NCBI GenBank assembly: GCA_020637195.1
Contig: JACJWK010000014.1
Coordinates: forward strand, 1 to 64,000
DNA length: 64,000 nt
Direction: 5' to 3'
Source: Microthrixaceae bacterium
Lineage (GTDB): Bacteria > Actinomycetota > Acidimicrobiia > Acidimicrobiales > DATDAH01
A program made the translations under genes and the position numbers. The notes under the pieces were generated by a model. It saw only the letters and a program-made list of their open reading frames with translations, was not told where the DNA came from and searched no databases. Of the stretch, positions 53,013 to 60,702 are shown piece after piece. Position 1 is the first letter of the stretch; the number at the start of each line of letters is the position of its first letter.

Positions 53013-53483
53013 ATGGAGTACGGCGACTTCTACCGCTCGCAGCACGACGTGCTGCTGCGTCTGTGCTTCCTCGCCACACTCGACCGGAGCGAGGCGGCTG
53101 ACGTGGCCCAGGAGGCGCTGACCCGGGCGTGGGAGCGGTGGGACCAGATCGCCGACACCGACCCGGCGGCGTGGGTACGCACCGTCGCCCTCAACCTCAG
53201 CCGCTCGCGCTGGCGACGGCTCCGGCGCCACGGCGCTGACGTCGCCGTTCCCGAGCGCTCCGTTCCCTTCGCCGCCGCGGACCAGGACCTGATCGACGCG
53301 CTGGGCCGGCTGTCGCCCCGCCAACGCGAGGCGGTCGTGCTCTTCTACTGGCTGGACCTCGACGTGGCGGGCTGCGCCGAGGCCATGGGCGTGTCGGCGG
53401 GCGGCATCAAGCAGCACCTGAGCAGGGCCCGGGGTGCACTCGCCGCGCTCCTGGCCGCGCGCGACGAGGAGGTGTCCCGATGA
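53013..53483 (+). CDS. ECF RNA polymerase sigma factor (SigE-like group)
   Basis: A 156-residue sigma factor with only regions 2 and 4. Region 2: LLRLCFLATLDRSEAADVAQEALTRAWERWDQI (about 14-46) with the PAAWVRTVALN segment. Region 4: DALGRLSPRQREAVVLFYWLDLDVAGCAEAMGVSAGGIKQHLSRARGAL (about 92-142), a standard helix-turn-helix. It would direct polymerase to a specific promoter set. Its TGA overlaps the ATG of the next membrane protein by four bases, the usual arrangement with an anti-sigma factor. Confidence 0.9.
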   Translation: MEYGDFYRSQHDVLLRLCFLATLDRSEAADVAQEALTRAWERWDQIADTDPAAWVRTVALNLSRSRWRRLRRHGADVAVPERSVPFAAADQDLIDALGRLSPRQREAVVLFYWLDLDVAGCAEAMGVSAGGIKQHLSRARGALAALLAARDEEVSR

Positions 53484-54556
53484 GCACGTCGATCCAGGGC
53501 CGGCTGGACGGCCTCGCGGTGGTGGCGACGGAAGGGATCCGCCTGCAACGCCCCGACGTCACGCCCAGCCGACGGTCACGACACCCCCGGCACCGCCTCG
53601 CCCTCGCGGTCGTCGTCTTCGTCGCCGTCCTCGCCGGTCTCGTCTGGTTCGCCGCACGCGTCCACGACGACGTCGACACCATCGACGGCCCTCCGACCTC
53701 CACCCCGACGCCCACGTGGCCACCGCAGTCGTCGGACTCCGGCGCGCCGACGGCGATGCCCCGCCTCGTGATTGCTCTTCCTGGGTACACGGCGACGAGC
53801 GCGAGGGAGTCAAGTAGCGAGCCGTCCTCGACCACCGATCCCTTCATTGGGGCCCGCCCACGAACGGCCCGCTTCTTTCGACGCGTTGACGACCCGTGGG
53901 CCCTCATCAGCATTTCGACCTTCCCGGCGCTAGGCGACGACGTCGCCACGCAGTGCGCCGGTTCGCCGCTCAACGGCGCAGCCGTCAGCGAGGCGTGCGA
54001 CCTCTCAGGTCGAGAGCCTGGTTTCGACATCGAGGCCGACGGCATCGCGGTAAGCGTGAGCGGCAAGAACGTGACCGCGGACGCAGTGCGGGACTTCGTC
54101 GACGACCTTGGGGGTGAGTCGGTGTTCGGCATCGACCCGACGTGTTGTGAGGTCTTGCCCGATGGGTGGTCCCTGGTTGGCACGGTTGGACCGGGTGACC
54201 TCGGGCGGCCCCCTGATACCGCCGTCGTCTCCTTCGACGGGCCCGACGGTGAACGGGTCGACCTGCTCCAGTTCTCTAGCCCCTCGCTCTTCGCGCTCGG
54301 CGAGCTCTTCGGCGCTGGTAGTGACCAGGTGTCCGTCCACCAGGTGGGCGAGCGTGTCGTGGCGATCGCGGGGCCTGCCGCCGAACCCGCCGCAGCGATC
54401 TGGATGGAAGGGGACCGCGTCGTGGCCGAGCTCGGGGGTGACCTCCCTCGCGCCGACCGATTGCTCGAACTGATCGCATCGCTTCGGACCGACACCGCGA
54501 CCTGGGACCGTCTACTGGCCAGTGAGTCCTGCCCGACGGGCATGGTCTCCTGTTGA
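53480..54556 (+). CDS. Putative anti-sigma/sensor membrane protein
   Basis: A 358-residue protein coupled to the sigma gene by an ATGA overlap. Residues 1-38 are cytoplasmic and basic, 39-60 form one membrane helix (LALAVVVFVAVLAGLVWFAA), and the remainder is an extracytoplasmic domain with a Ser/Thr/Pro linker (about 70-110) and beta-rich segments including four conserved-looking cysteines. No zinc-binding anti-sigma (ZAS) HxxxCxxC motif is seen in the short N-terminus. Position and topology suggest it controls the ECF factor. GC content appears lower here than in neighbouring genes, which may signal recent acquisition. Confidence 0.6.
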   Translation: MSTSIQGRLDGLAVVATEGIRLQRPDVTPSRRSRHPRHRLALAVVVFVAVLAGLVWFAARVHDDVDTIDGPPTSTPTPTWPPQSSDSGAPTAMPRLVIALPGYTATSARESSSEPSSTTDPFIGARPRTARFFRRVDDPWALISISTFPALGDDVATQCAGSPLNGAAVSEACDLSGREPGFDIEADGIAVSVSGKNVTADAVRDFVDDLGGESVFGIDPTCCEVLPDGWSLVGTVGPGDLGRPPDTAVVSFDGPDGERVDLLQFSSPSLFALGELFGAGSDQVSVHQVGERVVAIAGPAAEPAAAIWMEGDRVVAELGGDLPRADRLLELIASLRTDTATWDRLLASESCPTGMVSC

Positions 54557-54680
54557 ACCGCCGCCTGATCGTCGGAGAGCCCGGCCGGGCCGACCGCTCC
54601 GGTCGGGACGCGCCGTCGGCAAGTCGTCGGGCCTGGGTGGGGGCCGCTCGCGGCCATCCTGCAACGGTCGGGAGAGAGGG

Positions 54681-55613
54681 TCACGCCGCGCCGAGCTCGT
54701 GGCGGCGGAGGGCGAGGGTGTCGCGGACGTGGCCGGCGAACTTCGCCGGACGACGCGTGAGGGTGGTCTTGGAGGTGCGGAGGACCCGCCAGCCGGCGGC
54801 GGTGAGGGCGGCGTCGCGGTCGAGGTCGCTCTCCCAGCGCACGTAGTCGCCACCGTGGTGCTCGTAGCCGTCGGCCTCGAGGTTGATCATCTCGTCGAGG
54901 TAGGCGAAGTCGAGGCGCCGCCACACGCCGTCGACCAGCACCCAGACCTGGAACGCCGGCATGGGCAGCCCGAAGCGCCGGCAGAGGCGGGCCAAGGTCG
55001 GCTCGAGCAGGCTGTCGGGCGCCTGGTCGCCGAGGGCCCGACCGGTGAGCACCCGGTCGAGCACGCCGACGCCGCGCTGGCCCTGGCCGGCGAGCTTCTC
55101 CCGGTAGGCCCGGGCGCCGGCGACGGTGATCAGCTTCCGGGACGTGAACGAGTCGAGCGCCAGCTCGACCTGCTCGGGGGTGGCCACGGCGCCGAGATCG
55201 ACCAGGGTCCGCAGCGGGTTGGTCACGGGGATTCCGTGCCGGCGCACGACGTCCCTCGGGTCGAGCGTCGACGTCCGGTGCACGGTCACCCCGCGAAGTT
55301 CCGGATGGCGGGTACCGCCGACGAGGATCTCCAGCGGTGGCGTGGGTCCGAGCTCGGCACCCCACACCGAAGCCGCCGCTCGATGTGATCCCGGGGCCCT
55401 TGCCGCGAGCGTCGCCGCCAGGATGCGTTGGTGCGACGTCACGGGTGCGCCGGCGAGCCGGTACACGCCGGGGTGGACGACGAACAGGCGACCGGCTCGC
55501 ACCGCTCGGTCGATCTGGTGGGTGCTCCAGCCGCTCTCCCGAAGCTGCCGGCGGGTGACGAGGGCCAGTTGCGCGGCGCCGAGGCGGTGGAGGGCTCGAG
55601 CTCGTTCGTGCAT
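54681..55613 (-). CDS. AbiEi-N/DUF559 protein (Vsr-like nuclease domain)
   Basis: A 310-residue two-domain protein. Residues about 12-75 form the AbiEi-type winged helix (LALVTRRQLRESGWSTHQIDRAVRAGRLFVVHPGVYRLAG). The C-terminal domain (about 215-305) is a DUF559/very-short-patch-repair-like endonuclease fold: VDGVWRRLDFAYLDEMINLEADGYEHHGGDYVRWESDLDRDAALTAAGWRVLRTSKTTLTRRP, with Asp, Glu and Asp at the expected sites. Such proteins are abundant in actinomycetes and often linked with abortive-infection or toxin-antitoxin loci. No partner toxin gene is adjacent. Two palindromic repeats lie just upstream of its start. Confidence 0.78.
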   Translation of the reverse strand: MHERARALHRLGAAQLALVTRRQLRESGWSTHQIDRAVRAGRLFVVHPGVYRLAGAPVTSHQRILAATLAARAPGSHRAAASVWGAELGPTPPLEILVGGTRHPELRGVTVHRTSTLDPRDVVRRHGIPVTNPLRTLVDLGAVATPEQVELALDSFTSRKLITVAGARAYREKLAGQGQRGVGVLDRVLTGRALGDQAPDSLLEPTLARLCRRFGLPMPAFQVWVLVDGVWRRLDFAYLDEMINLEADGYEHHGGDYVRWESDLDRDAALTAAGWRVLRTSKTTLTRRPAKFAGHVRDTLALRRHELGAA

Positions 55614-55730
55614 CTCCCGAGTCCATCAGCGCGGTGTGACACTCATCCCTGCGGCGGACGGCCGCCGAGACCGCTTCGGGCACCGTGCTCGGCCGCAGTC
55701 CAGCCGGCGCGCCTGGGTTCGTGATGTCGC

Positions 55731-55781
55731 GGGTTCTTTGACGGTTCGACAGCGCTATGCGACGGCGATCCGTCATTGAAA
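55731..55781. repeat. Palindromic repeat, copy 1
   Basis: A 51-base element that begins GGGTTCTTTGACGGTTCG and ends CGATCCGTCATTGAAA. Its arms TGACGGTTCG and CGATCCGTCA pair with one mismatch around a 17-base loop. It is about 92% identical to the copy at 55949-55999 in the same orientation. Confidence 0.85.
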
Positions 55782-55948
55782 TCGCTCGGTGGTCGTGCGG
55801 GACGGTGGGACCAGGGCCGGTCGGCCCGGCGGTCGTCCTCCTCGCCCGCCCCGCCGGCCCTTCGTCGCACGCCAGCGCTCGCTTGCCTGAGCGCTCCGCC
55901 GCCCGCCCGCCGCCGCGTGGAGCTGCGATCGAGGTCGTTGCCCTGGCG

Positions 55949-55999
55949 GGGTTCTCTGACGGATCGACAGCGCCATGCGACGGCGATCCGTCATTGAAA
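55949..55999. repeat. Palindromic repeat, copy 2
   Basis: The second 51-base copy, 218 bases downstream in the same orientation. Its arms TGACGGATCG and CGATCCGTCA are perfectly complementary over 10 bases with loop ACAGCGCCATGCGACGG. The compact hairpin and duplicated form resemble REP-like intergenic elements. Confidence 0.85.
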
Positions 56000-56061
56000 G
56001 CCGGCCCTCCCGTTCAGCAGGTCGGCGGCGCCGCCTCAGCGCCGCCGCCTCAGCCCCGCGG

Positions 56062-57108
56062 TCAGTCGCCGGCGTGGGACGCGCACCAGGCCAGCAGGTC
56101 GTCGGCGGGCCAGGTGTTGACGATGTCGGCGGGGTCGATGCCGTGGGCGGCGGCCTTGTCGCAGCCGTAGTTCTGCCACTCCATCTGGCCGGGGCTGTGG
56201 GCGTCGGTGTCGATCGACACCTTGCAGCCCCACTCCAGCGCGAGGTCGAGGAGGTCGTCCGGGGGGTCCTGGCGCTCGGGGCGGCAGTTGATCTCGACCG
56301 CCTTGTCGAAGCGGGCGCACGCGGCGAAGACGATCTCGGCGTCGAAGCTCGACGGCGGGCGGCCCCGCCCCCGCACCATCCGCCCGGTGCAGTGGCCGAG
56401 GATGTCGGTGTGCGGGCTGGCCATGGCCAGCACCATCCGTTGGGTCATGCCCTTGGCGTCCATGCGCAGCTTGGAGTGCACGCTGGCCACCACCAGATCG
56501 AGGCGCCCGAGCAGGTCCTCGTCCTGGTCGAGCGCCCCGTCCTCGAGGATGTCCACCTCGATGCCGGTGAGGATCCGGAACGGGGCCAGCGCCTCGTTGA
56601 GCTCGGCGATCTCGTCGAGCTGGGCGAGCAGGCGGTCCCGGTTGAGGCCGTGCGCCACCGTGAGGCGGGGCGAGTGGTCGGTCATGACGACGTACTCGTG
56701 GCCCAGCGCGATGGCGTTGCGGGCCATGGCCTCGATGGGGGCGCCGCCGTCGGACCAGTGCGAGTGCATGTGGCAGTCACCCCGCAGGGCGGCCCGGATG
56801 GCGCGGCCCTCGTCGAGCTCGAGGGGGATGACCGTCGATTCCTCCAGGCGGCGCTGGTACTCCGGCACCTGCCCCCGAACGGCCTCGGCGATGGCGGTGC
56901 CCGTCGAGTCGCCGATCCCGTCCAGCTCGGTGAGGGTGTCCGTGTCGACCCGCCGGCGCACCTCGTCGTCGCCGAGCTCTCGGACGATGGCGGCGGCGTT
57001 CGAGAACGCCCGCGCCTTCTGCGACGGCTGGAGGCCCCGGTCGAGCAGGTAGACGATGCGGTCGAGCGCCTCGGCGGGCCCCAGCGGCTCGACGCCGGCG
57101 GCGGTCAT
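56062..57108 (-). CDS. PHP-domain phosphoesterase (PolX-like)
   Basis: A 348-residue protein. Residues about 12-90 resemble the helix-hairpin-helix region of family X DNA polymerases (EALDRIVYLLDRGLQPSQKARAFSNAA and LTELDGIGDSTGTAIAEAVRG). The PHP phosphoesterase follows: GDCHMHSHWSDGGAPIEAM (about 110-128), VMTDHSP, ILTGIEVDILEDG, VVASVHSKL, ILGHCTGRM and SIDTDAH, giving the full set of metal-binding His, Asp and Glu. The polymerase palm domain is absent. A role in DNA repair (3'-5' exonuclease or phosphatase) is inferred. The start at 57108 is the first ATG before the polX-like domain. Confidence 0.85.
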   Translation of the reverse strand: MTAAGVEPLGPAEALDRIVYLLDRGLQPSQKARAFSNAAAIVRELGDDEVRRRVDTDTLTELDGIGDSTGTAIAEAVRGQVPEYQRRLEESTVIPLELDEGRAIRAALRGDCHMHSHWSDGGAPIEAMARNAIALGHEYVVMTDHSPRLTVAHGLNRDRLLAQLDEIAELNEALAPFRILTGIEVDILEDGALDQDEDLLGRLDLVVASVHSKLRMDAKGMTQRMVLAMASPHTDILGHCTGRMVRGRGRPPSSFDAEIVFAACARFDKAVEINCRPERQDPPDDLLDLALEWGCKVSIDTDAHSPGQMEWQNYGCDKAAAHGIDPADIVNTWPADDLLAWCASHAGD

Positions 57109-57399
57109 CGGTTCACCGCCGCGTCCCGTCGGCCGGTGGCCATCGGCGTGGTGGACCGGGCACGGGCCAGGGCCCTCGCCGGCCCGACGTCCTGCCCGAC
57201 GTCCTGCCCGACGCCCTCGGGTGTCCGGCCCGGGGCGGCACGGAGCAGGTCGGCCCCGGCGTCCGTGGCACCGACGGGCGAGGACGTTCGCCCACCGGCA
57301 GCAGGTCGGCCCTGGACCGGCGATCCTGCGTGGTCGGGTCCGTGCAGTGGGCGGGACGGCATTGCGGGTGAGGCTACCCACGGCCGGTACGGTCCCGGA
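57109..57399. other. Divergent spacer with a 12-base tandem repeat
   Basis: No gene is visible. CGACGTCCTGCC is repeated at 57185-57196 and 57197-57208, followed by a degenerate third copy. Near the right end TACGGT (57388-57393) lies 6 bases before the ychF start. Confidence 0.55.
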
Positions 57400-58476
57400 A
57401 TGGAGAAGTTCGGGTTCGTGGGCCTGCCCAACGCCGGCAAGTCCTCGCTGTACAACGCGCTCGCCGGCGGCGGTGCCCTGGCCGCGCCGTACGCCTTCGC
57501 CACCACCGACCCCAACGTGGGCGTGGCGAAGGTGATCGACGAGCGCCTCGACCGCCTGGCCGACATGAGCGCGTCGAAGAACGTGGTGCCCGCCGCCGTC
57601 CAGTTCACCGACATCGGCGGCCTCGTCGAGGGCGCGAGCAAGGGCGAGGGACTCGGCAACCGGTTCCTCGGCGGCATCCGCGAGGTCGACGCCATCGTCT
57701 ACGTGCTGCGGGCCTTCGAGGACGCCGACGTCCCGGGGCCCACCGACCCGCTCGAGCACCTCCGGGTGGTCGAGCTCGAGCTGACCCTGGCCGACCTCGA
57801 GACGGTCGAGGCCCAGATCGACCGCAAGCGCAAGCAGGCCAAGCTGGACAAGTCCCTCGCCGAGGAGGTGCGGGCCCTCGACGCGGTGCACGAGGCGCTC
57901 GCCGCCGGCACGCCGATCTACCGCAGCGAGGTCAAGGCGGCCGACCGGGAGGCCGTCAGGCCGTACTTCCTGCTCACCAACAAGCCGGTGCTGGCGGTGG
58001 TCAACGTCGACGAGGGCCAGCTCGAGCGGGTCGACGAGGTGGTCGCCCCGGTCGAGGAGGAGCTGGGCGCGCTGGCCCCGGTGTTCGGCGCCTGCGTGCA
58101 GCTCGAGGCCGAGGCGGCGCTGCTCGACCCGGGCGAGCGCACCGAGATGCTCGACGCCTTCGGCCTCGGCGAGGGCGCGCTGCCCCGGTTCGTCCGCGCC
58201 GCCTACCACGCCCTCGGGCTGCGCACGTTCTTCACGACCGGCGAGAAGGAGTCGCGGGCCTGGACGTTCCGGGCCGGGGCCAAGGCCCCCGAGTGCGCCG
58301 GCGTCATCCACACCGACTTCCAGCGGGGGTTCATCCGGGCCGAGGTGATCCACTGGGACGAGCTGCTCGACCTCGGGGGCTGGCACCAGGCCAAGGAGGC
58401 CGGGAAGCTCCGGGTCGAGGGCAAGGAGTACGTCGTGGAGGACGGCGACGTGGTGGAGTTCCGCTTCAACGTGTGA
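57400..58476 (+). CDS. ychF: Redox-regulated P-loop ATPase YchF (Obg family)
   Basis: A 358-residue protein of standard length. The Walker A motif GLPNAGKSSLYNAL (about 7-20), the G3-type DIGGLVEGASKGEGLGNRFL (about 68-87), the NVDE motif that replaces NKxD and favours ATP (near 203), and the C-terminal TGS-like domain (RTFFTTGEKESRAWTF, GVIHTDFQRGFIRAEVI) are all present. It is a ribosome-associated ATPase linked to stress response. The ATG has a TACGGT hexamer 6 bases before it and no ribosome site. Confidence 0.97.
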   Translation: MEKFGFVGLPNAGKSSLYNALAGGGALAAPYAFATTDPNVGVAKVIDERLDRLADMSASKNVVPAAVQFTDIGGLVEGASKGEGLGNRFLGGIREVDAIVYVLRAFEDADVPGPTDPLEHLRVVELELTLADLETVEAQIDRKRKQAKLDKSLAEEVRALDAVHEALAAGTPIYRSEVKAADREAVRPYFLLTNKPVLAVVNVDEGQLERVDEVVAPVEEELGALAPVFGACVQLEAEAALLDPGERTEMLDAFGLGEGALPRFVRAAYHALGLRTFFTTGEKESRAWTFRAGAKAPECAGVIHTDFQRGFIRAEVIHWDELLDLGGWHQAKEAGKLRVEGKEYVVEDGDVVEFRFNV

Positions 58477-58524
58477 CCGGGCGCCGGGTGCGTGATCGCG
58501 CGCCGAGGCGGGCAAGATGCACCC

Positions 58525-58854
58525 GTGCCCTGGCTGCTGCTCGACGAGACGGTCCTGGCCAGCCTGGACGTGGCCGACACCGCCCGCCGGCGCACCCGGG
58601 GCCTGTTGGGGCGCGACGGCATCGACGGCGCCCTCCTCCTGACCCCGGCCCGGGCGGTGCACACGGTGGGCATGCGGTTCCCCGTCGACGTCGCCTACTG
58701 CGACCGCGACCTCGTCGTCGTGCGGACCTGCCGCATGGCGCCGAACCGCCTGGGTCGACCGTGCCTGAAGGCCCACTCGGTGCTCGAGGCCGAGGCCGGT
58801 GCCTTCGCGCAGTGGGGCGTCGCACCCGGGGTGCGCCTCGAGGTGCGGGCGTGA
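58525..58854 (+). CDS. DUF192 family protein
   Basis: A 109-residue protein starting at GTG. The family pattern is visible: ADTARRRTRGLLGRDGIDGALLLTPARAVHTVGMRFPVDVAYCDRDLVVV and a C-terminal KAHSVLEAEAGAFAQWGVAPG. DUF192 proteins are small beta-barrel proteins of unknown function; here no signal peptide is seen, although many members are exported. It starts 48 bases after ychF and may share its transcript. Confidence 0.85.
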   Translation: MPWLLLDETVLASLDVADTARRRTRGLLGRDGIDGALLLTPARAVHTVGMRFPVDVAYCDRDLVVVRTCRMAPNRLGRPCLKAHSVLEAEAGAFAQWGVAPGVRLEVRA

Positions 58855-58865
58855 CCGGGGGGCCG

Positions 58866-59147
58866 TCAGGTCGGGGGCAGTGGCGGGTGCTCCCGCGTCA
58901 CGGGGCGCCCCCGCCGTCGCCGCCGTACCCCCGCCACCAGGCCGGCGGCCGCCACGGCGGTCCACGTGGCGTTCAACAGCACGAAGCCCCACTGGGCGTT
59001 CACGAGCGCACTGGCGGCGAGGATGCCGGCGCCCACGAGGTTGGTCACCAGGTAGCGGGTGCTCTCGGTCGACCAGCGCCCCGCCTGCGCCGCGGCGAAC
59101 GCGGCCAGCACGAGCAGCGCTCCGACGACCTGGACGGTGGTGGCCAT
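58866..59147 (-). CDS. Small membrane protein, CBU_0592-like
   Basis: A 93-residue protein with three hydrophobic helices: TVQVVGALLVLAAFAAAQAG, YLVTNLVGAGILAASALVN and WGFVLLNATWTAVAAAGLVAG, then a basic tail. The helix pattern and the QWGFVLLNATWT segment match a small actinobacterial membrane family of unknown function (CBU_0592-like). The ATG at 59147 shares the CATG palindrome with the divergent rsmI start. Confidence 0.7.
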   Translation of the reverse strand: MATTVQVVGALLVLAAFAAAQAGRWSTESTRYLVTNLVGAGILAASALVNAQWGFVLLNATWTAVAAAGLVAGVRRRRRGRPVTREHPPLPPT

Positions 59148-60006
59148 GGCGGGCGCTGACGCTACTGCGCGCACCGGCGGCGCTCTCGTCCTGGTGGCGA
59201 CGCCCATCGGCAACCTGGGCGACCTCTCGCCGCGCGCGGTCGACGCGCTCGCCGCCGCCGACGTCGTGGCGTGCGAGGACACCCGCCGCACCGGGAGGCT
59301 CCTCGAGCACGCCGGCGTGCGGGCGCCCCGCCTGCTCGTCGTGAACGATCACACCGAGCCGGGCCAGGTGCGGGCCGTGCTCGAGCTGCTCGACGCCGGC
59401 CGCCGGGTGGCCGTGGTCACCGACGCCGGCACCCCGGGGATCTCCGACCCCGGCGAGCGTCTGGTGGCGGCGGCGGCCAACGCCGGCCACGTGGTCGAGG
59501 TGGTGCCGGGCCCGTCCGCGGCGATCGCCGCGCTGGTGGCCAGCGGCCTGCCCACGGGCCGCTTCTGCTTCGAGGGCTTCCTGCCCCGGAAGGGGTCGGG
59601 CCGCCGCGAGCGCCTCGACGCCCTCGCCGTCGAGCCCCGCACGATGGTCCTCTACGAGGCGCCCCATCGCCTGGCCCGCACGCTGGCCGACCTGGCCGCC
59701 GCCCTGGGGCCGTCCCGACGGGTGGCGGTGGCGCGCGAGCTCACCAAGCTCCACGAGGAGCTCTGGCGCGGCCCCCTCGACGGGGCGGTGGCGTGGGCCG
59801 AGGCCGCGGCCCCCCGGGGCGAGCTCGTGCTCGTCGTCGCCGGCGCGCCGGCGCCCGACCCGGCCGACGACGACGCGGTGGTCGCGGCGCTCGAGGCCGC
59901 GCTGGCGGCCGGCGCATCGAAGCGGGACGCGGCGGCGAGCGTGGCGTCGGCCCTGGGCGTGCCCAAGCGCCGCGCCTACGCGCTGGCGGTGGAGCTGCCG
60001 TCGTGA
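59146..60006 (+). CDS. rsmI: 16S rRNA (cytidine1402-2'-O)-methyltransferase RsmI
   Basis: A 286-residue tetrapyrrole-methylase-fold enzyme. The diagnostic blocks are LVLVATPIGNLGDLSPRAVDAL (about 14-35), ACEDTRRTGRLL, DAGTPGISDPGERLV (about 89-103), VVPGPSAAIAALVASGLPT and FEGFLPRKGSGRRERL. It methylates the ribose of C1402 in 16S rRNA using SAM. The C-terminal helical extension (AASVASALGVPKRRAYALAV) is usual. The ATG at 59146 overlaps the start of the divergent membrane protein gene. Confidence 0.96.
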   Translation: MAGADATARTGGALVLVATPIGNLGDLSPRAVDALAAADVVACEDTRRTGRLLEHAGVRAPRLLVVNDHTEPGQVRAVLELLDAGRRVAVVTDAGTPGISDPGERLVAAAANAGHVVEVVPGPSAAIAALVASGLPTGRFCFEGFLPRKGSGRRERLDALAVEPRTMVLYEAPHRLARTLADLAAALGPSRRVAVARELTKLHEELWRGPLDGAVAWAEAAAPRGELVLVVAGAPAPDPADDDAVVAALEAALAAGASKRDAAASVASALGVPKRRAYALAVELPS

Positions 60007-60247
60007 GCACGCCCGAGCGGACGTCCCCCCGTGTCGCCGATGAGCGCACCCGACGCCGCCCCGTGCCGGCGCGGCGATGGTCGAGCGATGACCCGGAGCG
60101 CGCGACGGGCGAGGCCGGCGGCCTGCCTCCGGCCCTGCGGGGACGCGGCGGGTGCGCCACGAGCGCCCGGTGGGAGGAGCCCGCCGGCGCCGACCGGGCC
60201 GACGACGCCCGGGCGGTCCGGCGAGGGACGAGCCAGGGGTGGACGCG

Positions 60248-60595
60248 GTGAGCCCGTGGTGGGCGACGCCGCCCGACCCGGCGCCGGCGCTGGAGGACGT
60301 CTACGACGCCCGCACGCTGGCGGCGCTCGACGCCGGCGTCGAGCCGGCACCGGAGGCGGACGACCCGTGCGAGGCGCCCGGGGCGGCCCGCGGCTGGCGG
60401 GCGTCGCTGGCGGGCGGGGCCGTCCTCGCCGACATCGCCCTCGGGCTGCGGGAGGTGCTCGACCCCGACCCGGGCGACGAGGGCGTCCTCGAGGTGCGCC
60501 CCGACCCCGGGCTCGAGCCGGTCGACGGCATCACGATCTTCTTCGTGCCCGACGACCCGCGGGCGACGGTGGCGGTCGTCCGCCGCCCGGCCTGA
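60248..60595 (+). CDS. Conserved small protein of unknown function
   Basis: A 115-residue acidic protein. GTG 60248 is preferred because AGGGG ends 8 bases upstream. It contains SPWWATPPDPAPALEDVYDARTLAAL, a central RGWRASLAGGAVLADIALGLREVL helix and a C-terminal strand GITIFFVPDDPRATVAVVRRP. No family is recognised. Between rsmI and this gene (60007-60247) nothing else is visible. Confidence 0.55.
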   Translation: MSPWWATPPDPAPALEDVYDARTLAALDAGVEPAPEADDPCEAPGAARGWRASLAGGAVLADIALGLREVLDPDPGDEGVLEVRPDPGLEPVDGITIFFVPDDPRATVAVVRRPA

Positions 60596-60702
60596 CCCGC
60601 ACGCCACTTCGCTAGACAGCGCTGTCGATTGTCCGGGGCGCCGACCGGTGCCACCATGCCCGCCGTCTCGCGGCGTCCCGCCGCCCGGCCCAGGAGGGGC
60701 GC

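Larger units (their letters stand above)
55614..56061. other. Gene-free region with a pair of palindromic repeats
   Basis: No reading frame in this 448-base stretch is convincing. It separates the DUF559 gene from the PHP gene, both minus strand, and is occupied mainly by two hairpin repeats and a 167-base spacer. Confidence 0.65.

Noticed and set aside
55643..55994. Small minus-strand peptides beginning MTDRRR in the two palindromic repeats
   Set aside because: The downstream sequence differs completely between copies and has no coding signature, so the DNA hairpin explains the conservation better than a peptide.
57185..57220. 12-base tandem repeat as a regulator-binding array
   Set aside because: Only two exact copies and a degenerate third, without symmetry, and more than 170 bases from the ychF start.
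56062..59754. A 1230-codon open frame on the minus strand spanning the PHP, ychF, DUF192 and rsmI region
   Set aside because: Only the first-named 348 codons (56062-57108) have protein features. The rest is the antisense of ychF and rsmI, open merely because high GC content lacks stop codons.
60007..60247. N-terminal extension of the 115-residue protein starting at 60152
   Set aside because: The added residues are Arg/Pro/Gly only and the AGGGG site fits the GTG at 60248.
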